40,728 nt of DNA, taken from NCBI GenBank assembly GCA_030427365.1, contig JAUHWW010000006.1, forward strand, positions 1-40,728, written 5' to 3'. Source of the DNA: a bacterium. GTDB lineage: Bacteria; Patescibacteriota; Saccharimonadia; Saccharimonadales; SZUA-47. Each line of letters opens with the position of its first letter. Positions within the stretch are counted from its first letter, which is position 1. Below, piece after piece: positions 25,904 through 33,366 of this stretch. The notes beneath the pieces were generated by a model. The model saw only the letters and a program-made list of their open reading frames with translations. It did no database searches and had not been told where the DNA came from. A program made the position numbers and the translations under genes.

Positions 25904-26467
25904 TTATTTTTTTCTTTCTCGGTAAGCACCTGTCTCGGTATCGACAGAAATCTCATCGCCCACCTTAATAAACGCTGGTACTTTGACGGTGATGCCGGTA
26001 TCGACTGTCGCATCTTTCAGCACACTGCTGGTCGTATCACCCTTTACGACATCTTCCGTGTACGTCACCTTCAGGAACACGTTCTTTGGCAGCTCAACAC
26101 TCACCGCGTTGCCATCAAGCTTCATGGCTTTCACCACATCGCCTTCGCGCAAATACCCAGCCTGTTCGCCAATAACATCATTGCTGAGCTCCATCTGATC
26201 ATACGTATCCTGATCCATGAAATAATGCTTGCTGTCATCAGCGTAGAGAAACTGCACGTTGCTATAGCCTAGGTCGACGCTATCGAGCTGTTCGTTCCCT
26301 TTGAACGTTTTTTGAAGCAACTTGCCATCGAGGAGACTTTTCATCTTCACGTTCACGATACTACCGCCGCGTCCCATGACCTTTTGTGCGTACTCCACCA
26401 CGATATATGGGTGATCTTCCCAAGCAAAAACTTGCCCTTTTCGTAAATCAGTTACACCTAATGCCAT
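25904..26467 (-). CDS. efp: Elongation factor P
   Basis: DLRKGQVFAWEDHPYIVVEYAQKVMGRGGSIVNVKMKSLLDGKLLQKTF; three-domain length. Confidence 0.95.
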   Translation of the reverse strand: MALGVTDLRKGQVFAWEDHPYIVVEYAQKVMGRGGSIVNVKMKSLLDGKLLQKTFKGNEQLDSVDLGYSNVQFLYADDSKHYFMDQDTYDQMELSNDVIGEQAGYLREGDVVKAMKLDGNAVSVELPKNVFLKVTYTEDVVKGDTTSSVLKDATVDTGITVKVPAFIKVGDEISVDTETGAYRERKK

Positions 26468-26470
26468 CTG

Positions 26471-26758
26471 CTATTTCTCCTCGTTAATTTTCTCTAACAG
26501 TTCCATCAGTTCTATTAAGTCTTCACTGCCAATCACGTTCATCGCCTGCGTGACGTGAAGCACGCCAATAACCTCTTGAACTTGTTCATCGAGCTTATTA
26601 TCAACTTTGGCTTGTGGGAGCATCGAAGCTGCTTTAAGAAGGTCAAGCTTCACTTGCGTTTTACTCGAAACACCTGAGATAGCTGTCGCCAGCGCTCCAC
26701 TAAGCTTTGTCATCTGAGCAACACGCTCGATGAACTGATCAATCGCTTGGTCCTGCAT
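26471..26758 (-). CDS. Hypothetical helical protein
   Basis: ORF tightly packed between efp and rpsR. Confidence 0.6.
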   Translation of the reverse strand: MQDQAIDQFIERVAQMTKLSGALATAISGVSSKTQVKLDLLKAASMLPQAKVDNKLDEQVQEVIGVLHVTQAMNVIGSEDLIELMELLEKINEEK

Positions 26759-26767
26759 GAACCAAGC

Positions 26768-26971
26768 CTAGTTATTTGCGACGAATGGCAGCAGTGCTAG
26801 ATGCCGTGCGCGCTTGATTGCTTTCGCAAGCTGACGCTGCTGACTCTCGGTCAGACCAGTCTTCTTACGAGTCTCGATTTGTCCGTACTGATTCACATAT
26901 CGCTGCAAGGTCTTAAAATCCTTGTAGTCGAAAAATGGAATGTCAGTTCTGTGTTTAAAAATCTTTGCCAT
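26768..26971 (-). CDS. rpsR: 30S ribosomal protein S18
   Basis: DYKDFKTLQRYVNQYGQIETRKKTGLTESQQRQLAKAIKRARHLALLPF. Confidence 0.95.
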   Translation of the reverse strand: MAKIFKHRTDIPFFDYKDFKTLQRYVNQYGQIETRKKTGLTESQQRQLAKAIKRARHLALLPFVANN

Positions 26972-26983
26972 AGTATTTCCTTT

Positions 26984-27409
26984 CTATTCGTTTAGTTCGT
27001 CTTCAGTTAGCATCCGCGACTCAGGGTTTGATGCTGCATAAGCCGCGTCAATGTCTGGGCTAGAGCCATCACTGAAAAATGAAGCCACCCACTCTCCTGT
27101 GCCATAGCCTTTTTCATTCCAGAGATTATCTGTTTCTTCTTGAGTAGGCAGTACACCGACATAACCTAGCACTGTAACTGTAGTTGGATTAACTTCGTCG
27201 TCAAGCTCTACTTTCACCACGTGCGTAGGAATATCTTCTAGGTTCTCGGGTCGTGGAACACCTGACCCTTCGACTGTGTCTACGCTAACAAGGAACGTAT
27301 GTGGATCACAATCTAAATAAGGTATATAAACCTCTACTGTATCACCTAGCGTACCTTCGTCGGTAACGCTCCATCCAGACACATAGCCTTCTGCATTACA
27401 TTTCGTCAT
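26984..27409 (-). CDS. Hypothetical protein inserted between ssb and rpsR
   Basis: MTKCNAEGYVSGWSVTDEGTLGDTVEVYIPYLDC...; SD upstream; no family recognised. Track start 27427. Confidence 0.55.
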   Translation of the reverse strand: MTKCNAEGYVSGWSVTDEGTLGDTVEVYIPYLDCDPHTFLVSVDTVEGSGVPRPENLEDIPTHVVKVELDDEVNPTTVTVLGYVGVLPTQEETDNLWNEKGYGTGEWVASFFSDGSSPDIDAAYAASNPESRMLTEDELNE

Positions 27410-27440
27410 TTTTCTTCCAGTCTCCACCTATTACTTGATG

Positions 27441-27572
27441 GTTCTAGCGAATTTTGAGCTGTGAAGGTTGGGATGAAAACCGAGCACATTTGCTGAAATC
27501 GTATTTAACATACGATGAAGCAAATTGTCGCAGGCTTTCACCCAAGATTCACGCTCACAAATTCGCTAGAAC
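27441..27572. repeat. 132-nt imperfect fold-back (long hairpin) overlapping the ssb stop
   Basis: gttctagcgaattt...gaaatcgtat-ttaac-atacgatgaag...aaattcgctagaac; arms ~63 nt, loop near 27507. Confidence 0.85.
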
Positions 27573-28036
27573 GGGATGTCGTCCAGGTTGATAGGCTCAT
27601 CATCCGCTTCCTCTGACTTCTTTCCGCCAGCTGGCGGATTTGAAGAGCTCGAACTACTCGCGTTCGAGCTGCTCGATCCACCTGATGAGCGGCTTCCACC
27701 GCTGCCATCGCCACCACCGACGAAGTTAAAGTCTTCGACAACTACTTCGACTTTGCTGCGCTTCTGGCCGTCTTGCTCCCATGATCGCTGCTGCAATCGC
27801 CCGGATACCAAGATACCGGAGCCTTTGTTCATGTACTGGTCGATGATCTCAGCTGGCTTGCCCCAGATATTACAGTCGATATAGTCAACTGCTTCCTGCT
27901 GCTCACCGCTGGCATTCTTCCACGTGCGGTTCACCGCTAGTGAAAAGCTACACACTGTTGATCCTTGCGGGGTTGTTCGCAGTTCCGGATCCCGTGTCAG
28001 GTTCCCCATTAGAACTACTTTGTTAAATCCTCTCAT
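27566..28036 (-). CDS. ssb: Single-stranded DNA-binding protein
   Basis: MRGFNKVVLMGNLTRDPELRTTPQGSTVCSFSLAVNR; C-terminal DDIPF. Confidence 0.95.
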   Translation of the reverse strand: MRGFNKVVLMGNLTRDPELRTTPQGSTVCSFSLAVNRTWKNASGEQQEAVDYIDCNIWGKPAEIIDQYMNKGSGILVSGRLQQRSWEQDGQKRSKVEVVVEDFNFVGGGDGSGGSRSSGGSSSSNASSSSSSNPPAGGKKSEEADDEPINLDDIPF

Positions 28037-28050
28037 AAAACCTCCACACC

Positions 28051-28092
28051 AGAAGCTTGGCAAGCCGGCAAAGCCACCTTGGCCTTGCTTCT
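28051..28092. other. 42-nt hairpin just upstream of the ssb SD
   Basis: agaagcttggcaagccggcaaagccaccttggccttgcttct; core ggcaaagcc resembles hairpin 2 of the dispersed repeat. Confidence 0.5.
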
Positions 28093-28316
28093 TGCTGGCG
28101 CATATTCCATATTTCGCTTATGAGATTTTTTCGTTCGTCGTACGTCTAGTACGCCTCACTCGAAAACTCATGCAAAATTGTAATCTGCATCCAGCTGTGA
28201 AAGGTTTTATCCCCTTCTTACCCTCTCCTGATTGTTAACTTACGTTCCTAACCGTTTATATTATGTACTTCTACTTATACCACTGGATGTCGAAACATGC
28301 ATAGGTATTTTGTACA

Positions 28317-28712
28317 TTATTCTTCGTCTTCATCGTCGTCTGAATCATCTGATGATTCAGCGTTGTCAGCCATACGCTTGTCGCGCTTCGTCTTCATCTC
28401 TTCAGCCTTGGCGATCTTTTTCAGATCAGGCTTGGTGATGAGAAACCGGATGACTTCGTCGGTAATGTTCAGCGCATCGTTCAATGACGCAACGCCCTCG
28501 CCTGGCAGATCGAGTGTATAAAACACGTATACGCCATGCTCGTGGCTACCGATTTTGTAAGCGAGCTTGCGCTTGCCCCAGTTATCAGTTTCGGTGATTT
28601 TCCCGCCAGCGTCAGCAACAAGTTTCTCAACTTGCTTCTCCGCCTTCTCGAGATCAATCTCGAGATCAGGGTGATACACCACTGCCAACTCATAAGTTGC
28701 AGTATCAGCCAT
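28317..28712 (-). CDS. rpsF: 30S ribosomal protein S6 with acidic C-terminal tail
   Basis: TYELAVVYHPDLEIDLEKAEKQVEKLVADAGGKITETDNWGKRKLAYKI. Confidence 0.93.
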   Translation of the reverse strand: MADTATYELAVVYHPDLEIDLEKAEKQVEKLVADAGGKITETDNWGKRKLAYKIGSHEHGVYVFYTLDLPGEGVASLNDALNITDEVIRFLITKPDLKKIAKAEEMKTKRDKRMADNAESSDDSDDDEDEE

Positions 28713-28785
28713 AGTGACTCCTTTCTTTGGTCCTCGGACTATGAACTAAGATTCACAGCCAGAAATTAGTTGTTTACAAGAGTAA

Positions 28786-29271
28786 TTATACCCTACTATC
28801 AATACTTTGTATAGCCTTAGTTCTGACCTGAGCAAGACGGCCAACCAAAATGCGCACATGCCTTTCGCCGAGATGCACCAATGAATCTGTCCGTGAAAGC
28901 TGTCTTATTGCTTCTTCGGGGTCACGTCCGTGCTCTTCAAAAACCTCATCAGTCATAATAATTGGCGATAATATTCTGCAGGATAATATACTCCATTTTA
29001 CGTCTCGTCCTCTTTGATTACTTACCCCTTCAGCTGAAAGTTCCAAATCAAAGAACGGATTTTTATCACCCCATTCATAGATGTGTGTCATCGTAATAAA
29101 TGCTCTGCCAAATGGCTTACTCATATTCCCGAAGCTCATTTTCAAATCAGGTACTTGTGCGAGTTCTGCTACCTCACCAAATGCATCATCCATAAACCCG
29201 GCTGCCCTAGACCAGTTATAAGCACTACTCAATGCTTCGAAGAGTCGAGTATCAGGATTTGTCATCTTCAC
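28786..29271 (-). CDS. Hypothetical protein
   Basis: Single intact ORF, no family recognised. Confidence 0.5.
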   Translation of the reverse strand: MKMTNPDTRLFEALSSAYNWSRAAGFMDDAFGEVAELAQVPDLKMSFGNMSKPFGRAFITMTHIYEWGDKNPFFDLELSAEGVSNQRGRDVKWSILSCRILSPIIMTDEVFEEHGRDPEEAIRQLSRTDSLVHLGERHVRILVGRLAQVRTKAIQSIDSRV

Positions 29272-29339
29272 ACCAAATTAATGCTTTATAAAAGTAATTG
29301 CAAGCATGAGCGATTTCTCGTAACGAGCTCTGGCCGAAA

Positions 29340-29535
29340 ATCTCTGATTTCCGCCACCCTCGCTTTCAGAAAACTCTGTCAGCAGGGCCAAAAACTACCG
29401 AGTCATTTCCGAGGACCTGCCAAAAGTAATCAACTAGAAAAACCACTTTTGGTCCCCTTAAGGCGTTCCGCAGGAACGTTAGTTTTTGGTTCTGCTGATG
29501 AGATGTTTTATGAACCGCGAGCGGTTTTTATCCAA
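29340..29535 (+). ncRNA. Candidate structured intergenic RNA / fold-back element (strand tentative)
   Basis: Outer imperfect stem tcagcagggccaaaaactac (29379-29398) with gttagtttttggttctgctga (29478-29498), extending outward; inner hairpins ccaaaagt/acttttgg and cgttcc-gca-ggaacg; ends in AACCGC-ga-GCGGTTTTT on + strand. Confidence 0.45.
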
Positions 29536-29614
29536 TATTTTTGACGCCAAAAAATTGGCCGTTTGTCTGTCGGAACAGGACACCATTCGGGGGGCAGATC
29601 AATAGCCTACTCTT

Positions 29615-31819
29615 TTAGAAGTTTTCGTCTAGCACGTCGTCAGGGGTGCCACCCTCGGCCGCTGGCTGGCCAAATACATCGTCCATACTGCTGATCAGCA
29701 CGTCACGCGGTTTGCTGCCGTTGGCAGGACCGATAATGCCCTGCTCTTCCATCTCGTCCATGAGCCGACTAGCACGACCATAACCGATACGCAGCCGACG
29801 CTGCAGTAAGCTGGTTGAAGCCTTTCGGTTCTCTAGCACCACGTGCACGGCGTCGCGGAACATATCATCGTCGCTATCGCTGCCGGACATGTCAGACTCT
29901 GCCACAATGCCGCCTTTGCCATTGAGCTGCACCGGCTGGGCAACTACTTCATCATCATACTGCGGCGGCCGCTGCATACGGAGGAAGTCATTGACCTTGA
30001 CGGTCTCTTCATCGGTGATAAAGGCACCCTGCACGCGAATTGGCTTCGGCATATCGGCAGTGGTGAACAACATATCACCCATACCGAGCAATTTCTCCGC
30101 CCCCACGCCGTCGATGATTGTGCGGCTGTCGACCTGGCTCGCCACGGTAAAGGCGATACGCGCAGGTACGTTGGCCTTGATGAGGCCGGTGATAACATCG
30201 ACCGATGGTCGCTGCGTTGCGAGCACCAAGTGAATACCAGCTGCTCGCGCCTTTTGGGCGATACGAACAATCAGCGCCTCAACGTCGCGCGCAGCCATCA
30301 TCATCAAATCAGCGAGCTCATCAATGACGATGACGATATACGGCATCGCATCCTGATCCTTCAGGCTGTTAAAGCCAGCAATATCACGCTTGCCATTGGC
30401 TGAGAACGTTTTCAGGCGGCGCTCCATTTCTGAAACTGCCCATTTCAGCGCGCTGATACACTTCTCAGGCTCGGTAATCACTGGCGTCAGCAAATGAGGA
30501 ATATCGTTATACGGTGTCAGCTCAACTTGCTTTGGATCGACAAGAATAAGCTTCATATCTGATGGCGAATTTTTATACAGCAGGCTCGTCAGCAAACTGT
30601 TGATCATGACCGACTTACCAGAGCCTGTCTGACCAGCGATCAAAAGGTGCGGCATTTTGTTCAGCTCACCGACGACTGGCTTACCAGCAATATCTCGTCC
30701 GACAACGAAACTCAACTGTTCCTTCGCAGACGTCCACTTCTTGTCATCGAGCACGCCAGCAACGCGCACCATAGCTGGCTTTACGTTTGGCACTTCGATG
30801 CCTACTAGGCGCGTCCCGGGTATTGGCGCTTCGACGCGGATACTTTGCGCGGCCAAACTAAGGGCTAATTCCCTATCAAGTGCCGAGATTTTACTCAACC
30901 TCGTGCCACTTGGCGGTTTCAGCGTAAACTGCGTGACACGCGGCCCAATATTTGCACCATCCATTTCAACATCGATATTAAAATTCTGGAATGTATCTTG
31001 GATAAGATCAGCATTATTGTTCACATCACCAGCATCGGCTTTGTCCTGCTTCTGGATGAGTAAATCAGTAGTTGGGAACTGCCAATTCGGGTCGACTGCC
31101 TCGGTGAGGGCTTCATGGTTTTCATCAGGACTAAGGCTAGCGACGCTGTTTTTCATGCTGCTTCGACGTGTAGCCGCTTTGTCTTTGTCAGTGAGTACAG
31201 GGACACCTTGATTCAACTTAAATCCCTTTGATTCTTCTGTCTTTGCTTTCAGCTCTTCCATGTCTGTATCTTCGCGTTCACGACGCTTGAATGGCGTCAG
31301 CAATGCTTTTAGCGGCCACCCGAATGTCCAGAACAGTACGAGAATAAGCAGCGCGAAAAATAATATAGCAGCTGGGATTTTATCGAATAAGCCAAGGCTC
31401 AGCCCGCCGATTAGCTCGCCTAACGCGCCACCCTTGCCATCAACCCAACCATCGACTGCGTCCTCGGTCGCAGTCAAAACATGAAGCCATACAGAGAAAA
31501 CAACTAACAGCAGTGACATGCTCAGTACGCGCCATGCTTCGAGATCATGTTCCTCAGCGCGCAGCTTATGCACACCCCAGTATGTTAACGCCACCGGCGT
31601 TAGATAGGCTGCCCCACCGAGCAAATCATACACAAGATCAAACATGCCAACAGGCAATGAACCGCCGGTGCCGAAGCCGCCGAGTAGCAGAAATACTGCC
31701 ACAACAATCATCAAGACCGAGGCAGTTTGCCTGACTAGCATATTCGGCTCTTTCGGCACTCGTGCCGGAGCTTTTTTACTTGCCTTCTTCTTTGAGCTGC
31801 GTTTTTTTCTTTTTGCCAT
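29615..31819 (-). CDS. ftsK: DNA translocase FtsK/SpoIIIE
   Basis: N-terminal TM segments; HLLIAGQTGSGKSVMINSLLTSLLY; LVLATQRPSVDVITGLIKANVPARIAF; gamma domain. Confidence 0.96.
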   Translation of the reverse strand: MAKRKKRSSKKKASKKAPARVPKEPNMLVRQTASVLMIVVAVFLLLGGFGTGGSLPVGMFDLVYDLLGGAAYLTPVALTYWGVHKLRAEEHDLEAWRVLSMSLLLVVFSVWLHVLTATEDAVDGWVDGKGGALGELIGGLSLGLFDKIPAAILFFALLILVLFWTFGWPLKALLTPFKRREREDTDMEELKAKTEESKGFKLNQGVPVLTDKDKAATRRSSMKNSVASLSPDENHEALTEAVDPNWQFPTTDLLIQKQDKADAGDVNNNADLIQDTFQNFNIDVEMDGANIGPRVTQFTLKPPSGTRLSKISALDRELALSLAAQSIRVEAPIPGTRLVGIEVPNVKPAMVRVAGVLDDKKWTSAKEQLSFVVGRDIAGKPVVGELNKMPHLLIAGQTGSGKSVMINSLLTSLLYKNSPSDMKLILVDPKQVELTPYNDIPHLLTPVITEPEKCISALKWAVSEMERRLKTFSANGKRDIAGFNSLKDQDAMPYIVIVIDELADLMMMAARDVEALIVRIAQKARAAGIHLVLATQRPSVDVITGLIKANVPARIAFTVASQVDSRTIIDGVGAEKLLGMGDMLFTTADMPKPIRVQGAFITDEETVKVNDFLRMQRPPQYDDEVVAQPVQLNGKGGIVAESDMSGSDSDDDMFRDAVHVVLENRKASTSLLQRRLRIGYGRASRLMDEMEEQGIIGPANGSKPRDVLISSMDDVFGQPAAEGGTPDDVLDENF

Positions 31820-31833
31820 AATTTCCGCTTTGC

Positions 31834-31910
31834 TTTAGAGACAAACCTAGCGGTTTTTCTCTAGTCGCGCCGTGCGGTCGAATAAATCGCCGCGCGGGCT
31901 ACTCTTTTCC
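31834..31910 (-). repeat. Structured dispersed repeat, copy C (in the predicted ftsK 5' leader)
   Basis: + strand tttagagacaaacctagcggtttttctctagtcgcgccgtgcggtcgaataaatcgccgcgcgggctactcttttcc; aligns to reverse complements of A and B. Confidence 0.75.
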
Positions 31911-31957
31911 CTACCTGCTATTTTATCACTTTGATAGAAGAAAGGAGCTATGTTGTT

Positions 31958-31987
31958 ATTTTAACATAAACGCTTATGCTTTGTCAA
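31958..31987 (-). promoter_or_regulatory. Promoter of ftsK
   Basis: minus strand TTGACA-N18-TAAAAT. Confidence 0.8.
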
Positions 31988-33006
31988 TTCTTCCTGTACG
32001 GGCTATGTTCTTGGCCTCTCTTTATGACTCGGCCAACCGTTGATTGATCGTTAATAATATCTATCGCAGTGTCTCTATATGCTTTCCTGCCGCGTGATGA
32101 GGTGTCTACAGTTTTTACCCTCTCAACAAGGTCTGCTGCCGGCTCTTGAAAGCTTTGACTGATACGATATCTAAAACTCATATGACCAATGTCGCCGGTC
32201 TCAGTTGCTCCTGGCGAATACCGAGGATTATTGGAGCTGAGAACTCTTATAACTCTTTCTCTCATGTCACTCACATCTGCTTCAGCAACAATTCCATTTT
32301 CCAAAGCAAACGCAACTAGTTCATCCGCTGTCCATGGGTGAGCAGGCTGCTCTGTTTTTGCCTGTTTTAACAACGTGTACAGCGCTGTTTGACCAGAACT
32401 TAGCTCTCTTTTAGCTCGATACTGTGGATCGATTATTTTTGCTCTTACTTCGTGCGGCTCAGCTACGACAAGTCCGTTTTCTAGCATCTTTTTAAATCGA
32501 CTGTTATATTCTGTAGCTGCTCCTGTACGGTGCCTTTTGTACCTTGATTCAGCGATGCGGTTAATCCCATATACTCCATTTAACAGGCTTTCAAGTATCT
32601 GAATGGTATTTATGGGTGCTCTTGATCCTTGTGATGCAGTACTAGATAGTGCCGCCAATATTGGGAAATCGTGCTGTTCAGACCATTCCATCATTGCTCC
32701 AACTGCAGCAAGTGCGTGTTCAACTCTTTCCGCCCCATAGCCTCGTGCGTCCTTACCACGGTGCCGTCCGACTACTTCGCTTGATGCAAAGCCCTTATCC
32801 TCAAACGTTAGAGGATACGATTTTACACTTGGAACTGGAAACCCTGCTCGAGACTCTACCGCCTTTGCAAGGCCTCCTGTCGTGAGGAAACTACCTTCAT
32901 CAACAAGAGTTGCGTAAGCGACCGCTTTGACATCATGGTTTGCAACGATGTCGAAAGAATCTTGCGTCTCTGGAGAAAACTGTATTGCTGGTCTTTTTGT
33001 AATCAT
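31984..33006 (-). CDS. Hypothetical protein
   Basis: Intact 340-aa ORF; no family recognised. Confidence 0.55.
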   Translation of the reverse strand: MITKRPAIQFSPETQDSFDIVANHDVKAVAYATLVDEGSFLTTGGLAKAVESRAGFPVPSVKSYPLTFEDKGFASSEVVGRHRGKDARGYGAERVEHALAAVGAMMEWSEQHDFPILAALSSTASQGSRAPINTIQILESLLNGVYGINRIAESRYKRHRTGAATEYNSRFKKMLENGLVVAEPHEVRAKIIDPQYRAKRELSSGQTALYTLLKQAKTEQPAHPWTADELVAFALENGIVAEADVSDMRERVIRVLSSNNPRYSPGATETGDIGHMSFRYRISQSFQEPAADLVERVKTVDTSSRGRKAYRDTAIDIINDQSTVGRVIKRGQEHSPYRKN

Positions 33007-33039
33007 AGTTGGGGTTTTTATCTTTACTGTGTTGCCTGA

Positions 33040-33330
33040 CTAGCTCCCAGCGAGGAATATGGTCGAGAGGTCGGGCTTATCTTTCGGTTTCGCATCCTGC
33101 TTACTGTCCTGACTAGGAACATCTGCATACGTAAGTTTGTCGTTCATCGTATGCATAAAAGGGGTTATCTCATGGATGCCGTACGCGGCTACTGCTGCTT
33201 CATCAATATCACCCTGCGGGACGGCGTGGTCACCAGCGACAACAGTATGATTAGTCGCATGAGCAATAGCCGGAAGGTAACCTGATCTCAGGGCAATTTG
33301 TGTTTGTGGTTGTTTTTGTGTTGAGTCCAC
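33040..33330 (-). CDS. Hypothetical protein, probably leaderless GTG start (track start 33366 lies upstream of the promoter)
   Basis: Consensus promoter 33337-33366 would place the TSS at ~33330, at GTG. Confidence 0.6.
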   Translation of the reverse strand: MDSTQKQPQTQIALRSGYLPAIAHATNHTVVAGDHAVPQGDIDEAAVAAYGIHEITPFMHTMNDKLTYADVPSQDSKQDAKPKDKPDLSTIFLAGS

Positions 33331-33336
33331 TCTTAT

Positions 33337-33366
33337 ATTATAGCATAAGCTGTAACATTTTGTCAA
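33337..33366 (-). promoter_or_regulatory. Consensus sigma-70-type promoter
   Basis: minus strand TTGACA-N18-TATAAT; -35 overlaps the RNase J TGA stop. Confidence 0.85.

Noticed and set aside
28051-28180. Fourth full copy of the dispersed repeat upstream of ssb
   Set aside because: Only the GGCTTTGCC hairpin core and a loosely similar ATGAG...CTCAT stem are shared; order and spacing differ, so not counted.
29083-29544. 153-aa plus-strand ORF over the intergenic region
   Set aside because: No recognisable domain or SD; overlaps an antisense gene and a strong inverted-repeat structure; likely spurious.
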